DNA of 64,000 nucleotides from JAAFHB01 sp037133495. Lineage in GTDB: Bacteria; Bacteroidota; Bacteroidia; Bacteroidales; Prolixibacteraceae. Made by a program: the position numbers and the translations under genes. The notes below the pieces were generated by a model. That model was given only the letters and a program-made list of their open reading frames with translations, made no database searches and was not told where the DNA came from. Position 1 is the stretch's first letter. Each line of letters opens with the position of its first letter. Location: positions 1-64,000 of the forward strand of contig JBAXOA010000009.1 of NCBI GenBank assembly GCA_037133495.1. The letters are read 5' to 3'. This document shows positions 7,153 through 15,574 of this stretch, one piece after another.

Positions 7153-8907
7153 CTATTTCGTTTTAGCGTCGGTGGTCCCTTTCGGTTTATTTGTGTTGCT
7201 TGTTTTTATGACAATATCTCCCTTCCGGTTTTTTGACATATCGACCCTGTCCTGCAAAAGGAGATTTTCGCGAAGCATATTTAGTTCTATATCTTTTAAC
7301 GTTTCAATTTCTTCTGCTTCAAATTCGGCCTTCAGAAAATCAATCTGGGCATTAATTGCCTTGCGCTTCCGATCTAAGGCAAGTTTCTTATTTTCAATCT
7401 CCTGGTTACGCAATAATTGTTCGGCTTTTTCTTTTGCTTCTTTTGTAATTCGCGATGAGCCGGTAAGTACACCCTCAGGTCCAACATACACATCGAGCAG
7501 TTCCACGCCATGATCGGTCAGTTTAAATTCCCGGATTTGGTTCGAGTGTGCCATTCCGCGTGATTTAAGTATATACATTCCGCGGTTACGCTCTCCGCCT
7601 AATTCAATATCGCGCAAGAGTAACCATGTGTCGATCAATGAAGAAATATCGATTCCGGTATAATCGTTTGCTCCTGTGGTCAAATGTGTCATGAATACAG
7701 AGATATGATTGATTTTTAAAAAGTCAACCATACGCATGATCATCGCCTTGGCTTCAAATTGGTTAGTGCCTATGATAAAACTGCTCAGCGGGTCTATAAC
7801 CACAACCTTTGGTTTAAAATCATTCACAGCTTTGTGCATGGCAGTCAGGTAGGATTCTAAACCGTAAAAAGTAGGGCGTTTGGCATGAAACACCAACAAT
7901 CCCTTTTTTTCCCATTGTTCCAGATCGATGCCGATAGAACGCATGTTGCGCATAATCTGCCGGGGCGATTCTTCCAAGGCAAAATAGAGTACTTTTTCTC
8001 CACGAGCGCAGGCTGCATCGGAAAAACATGCGGATAAACTGCTTTTCCCCACTCCGGCTGTACCGGAGACAAGAACAATGCTTCCGCGGTAATATCCTTT
8101 ATTGCCCAGCATCGTATCAAGGCGTGGGATCCCGCTGGATATGCGTTCGGACGATACTGTGCGCTCCTGACCAATGGACGTGATGGGCAAAACAGAAAAC
8201 CCGGTTTCTTCGATGATGAAAGGATACTCGTTTGTGCCATGGGTTGAACCGCGATATTTTACAATCCGCAACCTTCGGGTAGAGGATTGTTCCGTAACCC
8301 GGTGGTCAAGCACAATGACGCAATCACTAACGTATTCTTCCAATCCCTGACGCGTGAGTGTGCCCTCACCCCGCTCGCCGGTAACTATGGCTGTCACCCC
8401 CTTTTCTTTCAGCCAGTGAAATAACCGGCGGAGCTCAGAACGCAATATAAGCGGATTTGGTAAACCTGAAAAGAGCGTTTCGATCGTATCTAATACTACC
8501 CGCTTAGCGCCTATGCTATCAATGGCATGATTGAGCCGGATAAATAAACCTTCCAAATCATATTCGCCCGTTTCTTCAATTTCTTTGCGCTCGACATGCA
8601 CATGGTCAAGAATAATTTTTTTGTCTGCAACTAATTTGTCTAAATCATAACCGAGAGAAACTACGTTTATGGCAAGGTCTTTTTCCGTTTCCTCGAATGC
8701 CAGAAAAACTCCGGGCTCGTTGTATAATATTGCTCCATGAACCAGAAACTCCATTGCAAAGAGAGTTTTTCCGCATCCTGCGCTGCCGCAAACCAGCGTA
8801 GGCCTCCCTTTTGGTATTCCGCCTCCGGTTATTTCGTCTAAGCCCTGAATCCCTGTAAGAGTCTTGGGAAGTGTTTGGATTGGTGATGGAATTTTCTTTT
8901 TTTCCAT
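7153..8907 (-). CDS. kaiC: KaiC-like double-domain ATPase
   Basis: A RecA/DnaB-type ATPase with two KaiC domains; in cyanobacteria KaiC is the circadian autokinase/phosphatase. CI has Walker A GSAGCGKT (residues 41-48) and the catalytic Glu pair in FEET (72-73). CII has GTAGVGKS (282-289) and LEES. The CII phosphorylation loop reads DISSLIDT, with Ser422 and Ser423 at the positions of Ser431/Thr432 of Synechococcus KaiC and Thr417 at the position of Thr426. After about residue 480 comes a charged, probably coiled-coil C-terminal extension of roughly 100 residues. I chose the ATG at 8907 (584 aa) over the longer frame from 8952: a strong AAAGGAGG lies 9 bases upstream of it, and a TATATTTG -7 box at 8939-8946 would leave the longer start outside the transcript. 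It is first in the operon kaiC-kaiB-kaiB-kinase; no kaiA is present. Confidence 0.95.
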   Translation of the reverse strand: MEKKKIPSPIQTLPKTLTGIQGLDEITGGGIPKGRPTLVCGSAGCGKTLFAMEFLVHGAILYNEPGVFLAFEETEKDLAINVVSLGYDLDKLVADKKIILDHVHVERKEIEETGEYDLEGLFIRLNHAIDSIGAKRVVLDTIETLFSGLPNPLILRSELRRLFHWLKEKGVTAIVTGERGEGTLTRQGLEEYVSDCVIVLDHRVTEQSSTRRLRIVKYRGSTHGTNEYPFIIEETGFSVLPITSIGQERTVSSERISSGIPRLDTMLGNKGYYRGSIVLVSGTAGVGKSSLSACFSDAACARGEKVLYFALEESPRQIMRNMRSIGIDLEQWEKKGLLVFHAKRPTFYGLESYLTAMHKAVNDFKPKVVVIDPLSSFIIGTNQFEAKAMIMRMVDFLKINHISVFMTHLTTGANDYTGIDISSLIDTWLLLRDIELGGERNRGMYILKSRGMAHSNQIREFKLTDHGVELLDVYVGPEGVLTGSSRITKEAKEKAEQLLRNQEIENKKLALDRKRKAINAQIDFLKAEFEAEEIETLKDIELNMLRENLLLQDRVDMSKNRKGDIVIKTSNTNKPKGTTDAKTK

Positions 8908-8916
8908 GAGATATGC

Positions 8917-8924
8917 CCTCCTTT
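8917..8924 (-). promoter_or_regulatory. Strong Shine-Dalgarno sequence of kaiC
   Basis: On the minus strand AAAGGAGG ends 9 bases before the ATG at 8907. A perfect GGAGG is unusual in this window, where most starts have none, and it fixes the kaiC start. Confidence 0.85.
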
Positions 8925-8938
8925 CTTGGTTTTTCTTG

Positions 8939-8946
8939 CAAATATA
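8939..8946 (-). promoter_or_regulatory. Candidate -7 box of the Kai operon
   Basis: The minus strand reads TATATTTG, a full match to TAnnTTTG, about 32 bases before the kaiC ATG. I see no convincing -33 TTTG at the usual spacing (a TTTTG lies closer), so confidence is moderate. Confidence 0.45.
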
Positions 8947-9028
8947 AATCAAATTAGTTCAAAATTAATCTTAGTACCAGACAAAAAAATACGTATTTAT
9001 TTGATATACAGTAATATATGTTAAATAC

Positions 9029-9246
9029 TCAATAATAACAACTATCTTTTATAGCGAATAAAGGACTGATATTCTGTGCTTTATCAGAAATAAACCACAC
9101 ATGATTCAATGACCCATCAACACCAGGATTGAGCGTAAAAATTGCATTATCTTTATAATATTATCGCAAATATTCGGGGATTAAAAGACTTTGTTTATCA
9201 GGAAGATTAATCGTCTTGGACCAAAAGGTGCAAAGCACCGAAATAT
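9029..9246 (-). pseudogene. Possible decayed coding remnant in the 457-bp gap upstream of kaiC
   Basis: One minus-strand frame reads through about 70 codons with a single internal TAA at 9161-9163. After that stop a 43-codon run contains the protein-like stretch NAIFTLNPGVDGSLNHVWF and ends at TGA (9029-9031). Before the stop the frame reads TINLPDKQSLLIPEYLR. No start codon or known domain is evident. The composition looks like protein, but chance cannot be excluded. The rest of the gap (8953-9409) holds the kaiC promoter region, a short GGTGC-AAA-GCACC hairpin at 9227-9239 and the repeat copy at 9271-9332. Confidence 0.3.
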
Positions 9247-9270
9247 TTATTTAATATTTCTGTAATTATC

Positions 9271-9332
9271 AGAGATCATATTCAAATGAAGATGAAAGTC
9301 AAAAATGCGACAACAAATCTTTCCTGTTACTT
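9271..9332 (+). repeat. Dispersed repeat with 52-bp core, copy 1
   Basis: The core 9281-9332 aligns without gaps to 14381-14432 and 43596-43647; shared landmarks are TTCAAAT, ATGAAAGTCAAAA and AAATCTTTCC. Upstream similarity with copy 3 (GATCAT before TTCAAAT) extends it to about 9271. In each copy an ATG opens a short frame beginning MKVK. Confidence 0.82.
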
Positions 9333-9409
9333 AAATAAAAAAATTGCTAAATTTATACTTGCAATAAAGGCCCTGTCCGGAATCTTCAAACGTTGAAACA
9401 CCAAATGCG

Positions 9410-10036
9410 ATGAATCAATTCTTGAATATTATCTCCATACTATTGCTGGCAACTTTAACCGGATGCAGTAATCCGTTCGAAAAATCTGAAGAACCCGGGC
9501 CATCGGTAAATATGAAGACCACCCGATTAAAAGCACAAGAAGCATTTGACTTTTGCAAGAACCAGAACTTCAATACAGATTTTTGTATTTTGGTCGATAT
9601 GAGCTTACACTCCGGTGTAAAAAGGTTTTTTGTTTGGGATTTTAAAAGAGATACTATTTCGTTCAGTTTTTTAGTCAGCCACGGGTGCTGCAACAATACC
9701 TGGAATGATGATTTGTCAAAAGAAAATCCTGGATTTAGCAATATTGAAGGAAGCCATTGTTCTTCCTCCGGAAAATATAAAATCGGAGAAAGAGATTACA
9801 GCGACTGGGGAGTTCATATAAAATATGTTTTATACGGTCTGGATGATTCTAACAGCAATGCACTTTCACGGGTAATTGTATTTCACTCGTGGGAAGTTGT
9901 TGCTGACAAAGAAATTTATCCGGACGGTACACCCGAAGGCTGGGGCTGTCCTGCCATATCAAATAATAGTTTCAAAATAGTCGATCCTTTATTAAAGGGT
10001 TCAATACCACCTGTTCTGATGTGGATTTACATTTAG
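9410..10036 (+). CDS. Lipoprotein with L,D-transpeptidase-like (YkuD_2) catalytic domain
   Basis: A 208-residue lipoprotein: hydrophobic signal and lipobox LTGC with Cys20 as the lipidated residue. The rest resembles the murein L,D-transpeptidase catalytic domain family YkuD_2, which crosslinks or trims peptidoglycan in the periplasm. Expected landmarks are FCILVDMSLHSGVKRFFVWD, the SHGCCNN turn, VIVFHSWEVV, and the catalytic-site stretch GTPEGWGCPAIS, where the Cys is the predicted nucleophile. The start ATG follows a possible TATACTTG box at 9354-9361. A weak inverted repeat past the stop (10038-10078) may be a terminator. Confidence 0.82.
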   Translation: MNQFLNIISILLLATLTGCSNPFEKSEEPGPSVNMKTTRLKAQEAFDFCKNQNFNTDFCILVDMSLHSGVKRFFVWDFKRDTISFSFLVSHGCCNNTWNDDLSKENPGFSNIEGSHCSSSGKYKIGERDYSDWGVHIKYVLYGLDDSNSNALSRVIVFHSWEVVADKEIYPDGTPEGWGCPAISNNSFKIVDPLLKGSIPPVLMWIYI

Positions 10037-10205
10037 CAAGAACTAACAGAACCAGTTGACTGCGGGATTGTTGTTCTTAATTACGATAATTCAAAGAACT
10101 TAAGTAAATTTACCATCCAAGGTACCTACCACAGGCAGCAAGCCTTTAAATGTGGTTTTGAATAACGTTTGTTTAGAAATTGAACTTATTTTTTAATCCG
10201 ATAAA

Positions 10206-10919
10206 ATGAAAAAAACTCTGTTTATTATCAGCTTGATTTTCAGTATTAATAACTATTTGATTGCTCAGAAATACGAATCTGTAACAGTAAAGGCAGGTAA
10301 AAGCATCAAAGATTACTTCACTCCCGCTGAACGATATCTTTATCCAAATTTCACACAAGGGAAAGGTTATTTCAAAAACGGGAGAGTTATTCCATGCAAA
10401 TTTAATTTTAATCTACTGACCGATGAAATAGAGTTTATTCAATCAAATGACACGCTGCTAATTTCTAAAAAAGAGGAAATCAATTCAATTGTCGTTGCGA
10501 AGGACACATTTTACTATCATGATGCTTATCTGCAAATGATACGAAGCGGTCTGCTTAGCGTCTATTTAAAACGGAGTATTGTAGTTAAGAATGTTCTTAA
10601 GCAAGGTGCTATGGGCACAATAAACAGAAGTGCAGCCTCCGATTCATATAACTTTGTGATTACGGGTCAACGCTCAGTTGATTTGAAACAAACTGAAGAC
10701 CTTGTACTTCAGAGAAAAGATGAGTATTACTATTCAACTTCCGGAGACGATTTCTTTCAATTCAACAGAAAAAATATCATTAAAATCAGGCAGGGAAAAG
10801 AAGATCGCATCAAAAACTACCTGAAGTCAAACAAGGTCGATTTTGAAGCCAAAGAAGATATTCTGCGCCTGGCGGACTTTGTGAGCAGCCTTTTATCCGA
10901 AAATTCAAAAAAAAGATAA
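10206..10919 (+). CDS. Secreted protein of unknown function
   Basis: A 237-residue protein with a clear signal peptide (hydrophobic residues about 4-18, then LIAQ before the likely cleavage site). The mature protein is rich in Lys, Asp and Tyr, with short strand-like stretches such as GYFKNGRVIPCKFNFNLL and ITGQRSVDLKQTEDLVLQRK. Similar secreted proteins of unknown role are common in Bacteroidota. I recognise no domain or active site. The gene is flanked by short intergenic regions and shows no operon link to either neighbour. Confidence 0.7.
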   Translation: MKKTLFIISLIFSINNYLIAQKYESVTVKAGKSIKDYFTPAERYLYPNFTQGKGYFKNGRVIPCKFNFNLLTDEIEFIQSNDTLLISKKEEINSIVVAKDTFYYHDAYLQMIRSGLLSVYLKRSIVVKNVLKQGAMGTINRSAASDSYNFVITGQRSVDLKQTEDLVLQRKDEYYYSTSGDDFFQFNRKNIIKIRQGKEDRIKNYLKSNKVDFEAKEDILRLADFVSSLLSENSKKR

Positions 10920-10996
10920 TTCCTTCTTGTCGCAATATAAAGGGTATTAGACAAAAACAAATCAGTTATTTTTTCACTATTTTAATAATTGACAGG

Positions 10997-11503
10997 ATGA
11001 ATTCAGAAGAACTAAAAAAATTACAAGCTCCTATAAAAGAAAAATATCGTATCCAACCTGATTCCGCAATAATTACCTTAAGGGCTCAAGGGAAAATTGG
11101 CGAAGGTATTTCCTGCAAAGTTGAAACCGGAGGAGCATTGGTAGAGGCTGGCCTTCATCCGGCGACAGGAGGTGACGGCATGCTGGCATGTTCGGGCGAT
11201 TTACTTCTTGAGGCTCTGGTTGCCTGCGCCGGTGTCACTCTTCGGGCAGTCTCAACTGCGATTGGAGTTGAAATTAAAGATGGAGTCGTTAAGGCAGAAG
11301 GCGATATAGATTTTCGTGGCACTTTAGGCATTTCGAAGGAAATACCAGTAGGTTTTACATCAATTCGTCTTTCATTTATACTTAAATGCGACGCAACAGA
11401 AGAACAAATACAGAGTATCGCAAAACTAACGGAAAGATATTGTGTGGTATACCAAACATTGATGAAAGGAGTACCGATTGATGCCGTTTTTACAAAATAT
11501 TAA
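10997..11503 (+). CDS. OsmC-family peroxiredoxin-like protein
   Basis: A 168-residue OsmC/Ohr-fold protein. Members reduce organic hydroperoxides with two cysteines. Here they are the Cys in LVACAGVTLRAV, in the central helix, and the Cys in ERYCVVYQTL near the C-terminus. The earlier CSGDLLLEA segment and the final VDAVFTKY fit the OsmC pattern. It is a single-gene unit; the following rsmH-like gene has its own promoter candidate. Which peroxide it acts on cannot be told from sequence. Confidence 0.88.
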   Translation: MNSEELKKLQAPIKEKYRIQPDSAIITLRAQGKIGEGISCKVETGGALVEAGLHPATGGDGMLACSGDLLLEALVACAGVTLRAVSTAIGVEIKDGVVKAEGDIDFRGTLGISKEIPVGFTSIRLSFILKCDATEEQIQSIAKLTERYCVVYQTLMKGVPIDAVFTKY

Positions 11504-11561
11504 GCACAAAACCGGGCAGCAAAAGTTCATCTCATTTTCATTCAGACAACCGGCAAATTGT

Positions 11562-11569
11562 TATTTTTG
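11562..11569 (+). promoter_or_regulatory. Candidate -7 box very close to the rsmH-like start
   Basis: TATTTTTG matches TAnnTTTG and ends only 5 bases before the ATG at 11575. If it is used, transcription would begin at or next to the start codon, giving a leaderless or nearly leaderless mRNA. Confidence 0.45.
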
Positions 11570-11574
11570 CAACT

Positions 11575-12624
11575 ATGGATGAACAATCGCATAAACAACC
11601 CCGTCGCATACGATATAAAGGCACGCACCCTAAATCCTTTGGCGAAAAATACAAAGAACTGCAACCCGAACAATATGCTGAGGATATCGCCAAAGTAATC
11701 CTGCAGGGGCGCACACCCGCCGGGATGCATCGTTCAATTTGCATTCGCGAAATAATGGAGTTCCTTCAGATTGTACCAGGTCAGATTGGTCTGGATGCTA
11801 CCCTTGGATATGGCGGTCATTCATTGGAAATGCTGAAATATCTGGTTCCGGGAGGCAAACTTTATGCTACCGATGTGGATCCTCTGGAGTTACCGCGAAC
11901 CAGGGATCGGCTGGCCTCGTTTGGATATGGACCCGATGTGCTTGTTATAAAGAAAATGAATTTTTCCCAAATCGATCAAATTTCTGCAGAAGCAGGTCCG
12001 CTGAATTTTGTATTGGCAGATTTGGGCGTATCATCAATGCAAATAGATAATCCGGAACGAGGGTTTTCTTTTAAAGTTGAAGGACCTTTAGACCTAAGGC
12101 TCAATCCTAAAACCGGGAAATCTGCCGCAGCCCTTTTAAAATCTTTAACACAGGATGAACTGGAAGAGCTATTGCTTGAAAATGCCGATGAACCTTATCA
12201 CAAAAAGATTGCAAATGCCATTTTTTCAGAAATGACGAAAGGGATAAACATAACAACGACTACACAATTAAAGGCAATAATTGCAGAAGCACTTGAATTT
12301 CTGGCACCAATTGATCGTAAGGAAGAGATCAGAAAATCATGTCAACGATGTTTTCAGGCATTGCGAATTGAAGTGAATGATGAGTTTGGAGCATTGGAAA
12401 AATTTCTTGAAAAACTTCCTGACGCACTTGCTGCGGGAGGCAGGGTGGCAATACTTTCATTTCATTCGGGAGAAGACCGGCGCGTTAAAAAGTCCTTTCA
12501 AAGACTATACCGCGAAGGTATTTACAGTGAAGTAGCGCCCGATCCGGTCAGACCTTCGGCAGAAGAGTGCAATACAAACCCTCGCGCCCGTTCCGCAAAG
12601 CTACGCTGGGCAATAAAAGCGTGA
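11575..12624 (+). CDS. RsmH-like 16S rRNA (cytosine-N4) methyltransferase, outside any dcw cluster
   Basis: A 349-residue SAM-dependent methyltransferase with the RsmH signature series: DATLGYGGHS (SAM-binding), VLADLGVSSMQID, ERGFSFKVEGPLDLRL, RCFQALRIEVNDEFGAL, AILSFHSGEDRRVK and the tail NPRARSAKLRW. RsmH methylates C1402 of 16S rRNA. It differs from the usual enzyme in having an N-terminal block of about 54 residues (RRIRYKGTHPKSFGEKYKEL) and MHRSICIREI where HxPVLLxEV is normal. It is not next to mraZ, ftsL or ftsI, so it is probably a paralogous subfamily and the canonical rsmH lies elsewhere. I keep the long start because the extension has ordered, conserved-looking sequence. Confidence 0.85.
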   Translation: MDEQSHKQPRRIRYKGTHPKSFGEKYKELQPEQYAEDIAKVILQGRTPAGMHRSICIREIMEFLQIVPGQIGLDATLGYGGHSLEMLKYLVPGGKLYATDVDPLELPRTRDRLASFGYGPDVLVIKKMNFSQIDQISAEAGPLNFVLADLGVSSMQIDNPERGFSFKVEGPLDLRLNPKTGKSAAALLKSLTQDELEELLLENADEPYHKKIANAIFSEMTKGINITTTTQLKAIIAEALEFLAPIDRKEEIRKSCQRCFQALRIEVNDEFGALEKFLEKLPDALAAGGRVAILSFHSGEDRRVKKSFQRLYREGIYSEVAPDPVRPSAEECNTNPRARSAKLRWAIKA

Positions 12625-12715
12625 ATTAGCAAAACTTATGAGGATATTAACCGTGTATTATCCATAGCCAAAACTGCAACTCGTAAATAACTCATTTACA
12701 AATCCGAAACATACT

Positions 12716-12723
12716 TATCTTTG
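12716..12723 (+). promoter_or_regulatory. Candidate -7 box for the SDR gene
   Basis: TATCTTTG matches TAnnTTTG and lies 25 bases before the ATG at 12749. A TTTA at 12695-12698 could serve as a weak -33 element. Confidence 0.45.
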
Positions 12724-12748
12724 TGGCTTAAGAAAGAAGAAATAATTA

Positions 12749-14302
12749 ATGGATAATAGGACAGAACAAAAAGTTAAATTAACTGATTTAGAAATAAATA
12801 GCTGCATAGCTGTTTTAGAGTATTTACTTCAAAACGGCGATCAATTGATTCAGTTGTCAGAGGAGCAGATTCTTAAACTGATGAAAGCGGCGGGACAAAT
12901 TACCAGACCTGACAAGGCAGAAATATATAAGCGGAACAAAAGTGTTAAAGTTGCAAGGAAACAAGCAGAAATTACACATAATCGCAACGCGCGTGCTGCA
13001 ACGAGTATCCGAAGTGCCAGGATATCAAGTGTGTTTGAAGCACCAATTCAAATTGCCTTGCCAAATCCTTCGTTAGGAACTGAAAAAGGCTTTCTTATTT
13101 CCGAACAAAATTGTTATGTCTGCAAAAAGTTATACACAGGAATTCACCATTTCTATGATTCGATGTGTAAAGAGTGTGGCGATTTGAATTATACCAAACG
13201 GTTTCAGACGTGCGACATGACAGGTCAGGTTGCACTCATCACCGGATCCAGACTTAAAATTGGATATCATGCCACATTGATGATGTTACGCTCGGGTGCA
13301 ACTGTTATCGCAACTACCCGTTTCCCTGCCGATTCTGCAATTCGGTTTGCGAAAGAAAAAGATTATTTGGAGTGGAGTCACCGTCTACATATTTACGGGC
13401 TGGATTTAAGGCATATTCCTAGTGTAGAGCTATTTGCCTCGTATGTTGAGCAAAAATATGAAAGGCTTGATATTCTCATTAATAATGCAGCGCAAACCGT
13501 ACGAAGGCCTTCCGGTTTTTATTCCCATTTAATGGCAAATGAGCTGCTTCCGTTTCATCAGCAAACTAAAGATGTTCAGGTGCTGCTCTCACATCATCAG
13601 CAATGCCTTAAAGAGATTGAAAGTTTTAATGACCAGCAGTCCGAATCACAAAAAGTTTTGCCGGTAACCTGGAACGGTCAAGCACCGGGTATAGGAATCA
13701 GGGCTTCAGCCCAATTATCACAAGTGCCCTATAAATTTGATAATTCCATCGAAGCGCGGGAGGTTTTTCCGGAAGGGGAATTAGATGCAGATCTTCAGCA
13801 GGTAGATTTGAGAAAAACCAACAGCTGGCGATTAAAGCTCGGACAAATAGAAACGCTGGAGATGGTAGAAGTCCAGCTGGTAAATTCGATTGCACCATTC
13901 GTCCTTTGTAACTGCCTTACCGCTATGATGAGAAAAGATTATACCGGCAAGAAACATGTTGTAAATGTTTCAGCCATGGAAGGAAAGTTTCATAGTTTTA
14001 CCAAAGCAGACAGGCATCCGCATACAAACATGGCAAAAGCATCCCTGAATATGCTGACGCATACTTCAGCCAGCGATCTTGCAAAAGACGGCATTTTTAT
14101 GAATGCGGTAGACACAGGTTGGGTTACAGATGAGGATCCGGCTGAATTGGCAAAGCACAAACAACAAGTTCATGATTTTCAACCGCCATTGGATATTGTT
14201 GATGGAGCAGCCCGCGTTTGTGATCCATTTATCGATGGAGCAAATACCGGCAAACATTGGAGCGGAAAATTTCTGAAGGACTATTTTCCAATAAGCTGGT
14301 AA
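12749..14302 (+). CDS. Large SDR-family oxidoreductase with N-terminal zinc-knuckle region
   Basis: 517 residues, about twice a classical SDR. Residues 1-120 are a Lys/Arg-rich helical region. Cys122-x2-Cys125-x14-Cys140-x2-Cys143 looks like a structural zinc site. The Rossmann domain begins near 160 with ALITGSRLKIG (TGxxxxIG at 165-172), followed by LDLRHIPSV and DILINNAAQTVRRP. An insertion of about 120 residues sits between the NNAAQ strand and the catalytic region. Where SDRs have Tyr-x3-Lys this protein reads HTNMAKASLNM: the Lys is present but the Tyr position is Thr. The C-terminal part (AVDTGWVTDEDP) is SDR-like. The substrate is unknown. Single gene, own promoter candidate. Confidence 0.82.
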   Translation: MDNRTEQKVKLTDLEINSCIAVLEYLLQNGDQLIQLSEEQILKLMKAAGQITRPDKAEIYKRNKSVKVARKQAEITHNRNARAATSIRSARISSVFEAPIQIALPNPSLGTEKGFLISEQNCYVCKKLYTGIHHFYDSMCKECGDLNYTKRFQTCDMTGQVALITGSRLKIGYHATLMMLRSGATVIATTRFPADSAIRFAKEKDYLEWSHRLHIYGLDLRHIPSVELFASYVEQKYERLDILINNAAQTVRRPSGFYSHLMANELLPFHQQTKDVQVLLSHHQQCLKEIESFNDQQSESQKVLPVTWNGQAPGIGIRASAQLSQVPYKFDNSIEAREVFPEGELDADLQQVDLRKTNSWRLKLGQIETLEMVEVQLVNSIAPFVLCNCLTAMMRKDYTGKKHVVNVSAMEGKFHSFTKADRHPHTNMAKASLNMLTHTSASDLAKDGIFMNAVDTGWVTDEDPAELAKHKQQVHDFQPPLDIVDGAARVCDPFIDGANTGKHWSGKFLKDYFPISW

Positions 14303-14364
14303 TGAATGCTTTTCCTTACAGACCTGTGAACAGGCAAAAAGTAATTGCCAATTACAAACATTCA

Positions 14365-14432
14365 ATTTATTTAGATCCTATTCAAATAAAAATGAAAGTC
14401 AAAATTGCGGCAATAAATCTTTCCGATTACTT
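14365..14432 (+). repeat. Dispersed repeat with 52-bp core, copy 2
   Basis: The core 14381-14432 aligns gap-free with 9281-9332 and 43596-43647. The preceding ATTTATTTAGATCCTA (from 14365) also matches copy 3, where a 16-bp stretch separates it from the core. The frame from its ATG runs 23 codons (MKVKIAAINLSDYLSN...) to a TGA at about 14460. It lies between the SDR and pirin genes. Confidence 0.82.
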
Positions 14433-14512
14433 AAGCAATCTGCTTTCAAGGCAATTAATGTGATATATTTACAGTTCATCAGATATTTGCCATTCAAAAC
14501 CAAGAACAGCAT

Positions 14513-15529
14513 ATGCAAAACAAACCCATAATCAGTGTAGAACCCCTGGGGTTTATGTGGCCGGTAACAAATCCATTTCTTTTTTGTGCTCATCACCTTG
14601 ACTACTATCCAAAAGGAAATGAAGAAATGGGACCAGCAGCGTCACTTAAAGGACGCGAAATCGGACATGATTTTACCCTTAAAGATGGTTGGCGTATGTA
14701 TCACGGGAATTCAATTCCAGGATTTCCGGTACACCCCCACCGCGGCTTCGAAACGATTACCATCGTAATTACCGGACTGGTAGATCATTCCGACTCTCAT
14801 GGTCAGGCTGGCAGATATGGCAGTGGCGATGTGCAATGGATGACTGCCGGTGCAGGACTTCAGCACAGCGAAATGTTCCCATTGTTGAACCAGGAAGCTG
14901 AAAATCCGGCAGAATTATTTCAGGTTTGGCTGAACCTTCCAAAAGCGAAAAAATTCGCGGAACCTTATTTTAAAATGCTTTGGGCCGAAAATATCCCTGT
15001 CCATAAAATAACAGACGAAAAAGGTAATTCTATCGAAATAAATGTAATTGCGGGAGGCATCAACGGAACTACAGCTCTCCTTCCAGCCCCGGACTCATGG
15101 GCTGCTGATCCCGAAAATGAGGTGGCAGTTTGGACGATTAAAATGGATGCCAATACGAAATGGATTTTGCCTGCAACAAACAAATCCATCAATCGGACAA
15201 TCTATTTCTACATCGGTTCTTCAATGAAAATTAATGACCTGTCAATCAGTGCTGATCAATCGGTTAAACTGGAATCAGACTGTGAACTGGCGATAGAAAA
15301 CGGGGATGCAGAGGGTTATCTGCTTCTTCTGCAGGGAAAGCCGATTGACGAACCGGTAGTACAATATGGACCATTTGTAATGAATACACAAGAAGAAATT
15401 CAACAGGCAATATCCGACTTCCGAACCACTGAATTTGGAGGCTGGCCATGGCCACGGCGCGACCAGGTTCATCCTCGTTCAAGAGGTCGTTTTGCCAGGT
15501 ATAAAGATGGTGCCGAGGAGATCCGATAA
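14513..15529 (+). CDS. Pirin-family protein
   Basis: A 338-residue bicupin. The N-terminal cupin has the metal-binding set expected of pirins: His residues in PVHPHRGFETIT, His in DHSDSHG, and His/Glu in GAGLQHSEMF. The QVWLNLPKAKK segment and the C-terminal cupin (QEEIQQAISDFR) also fit. Pirins are cytoplasmic Fe/Ni proteins; some have quercetinase activity and others regulate, and sequence alone does not decide. The chain is longer than the typical 230-290 residues because of a C-terminal extension ending in RRDQVHPRSRGRFARYK. It is monocistronic, followed by the palindrome at 15575-15600. Confidence 0.9.
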   Translation: MQNKPIISVEPLGFMWPVTNPFLFCAHHLDYYPKGNEEMGPAASLKGREIGHDFTLKDGWRMYHGNSIPGFPVHPHRGFETITIVITGLVDHSDSHGQAGRYGSGDVQWMTAGAGLQHSEMFPLLNQEAENPAELFQVWLNLPKAKKFAEPYFKMLWAENIPVHKITDEKGNSIEINVIAGGINGTTALLPAPDSWAADPENEVAVWTIKMDANTKWILPATNKSINRTIYFYIGSSMKINDLSISADQSVKLESDCELAIENGDAEGYLLLLQGKPIDEPVVQYGPFVMNTQEEIQQAISDFRTTEFGGWPWPRRDQVHPRSRGRFARYKDGAEEIR

Positions 15530-15574
15530 GTCAAAAGTTCTAAATAATAATCGGAAATTTCAAATACTTATTAA

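Noticed and set aside
7049..7513. 155-codon plus-strand frame across kaiB copy 2 and the end of kaiC
   Set aside because: It is antisense to two strongly conserved genes, has low-complexity Ser/Phe-rich composition and lacks a domain; a shadow frame.
15264..15482. Two minus-strand frames antisense to the pirin C-terminus
   Set aside because: The opposite strand has a full-length pirin with metal ligands; these frames lack recognisable features.
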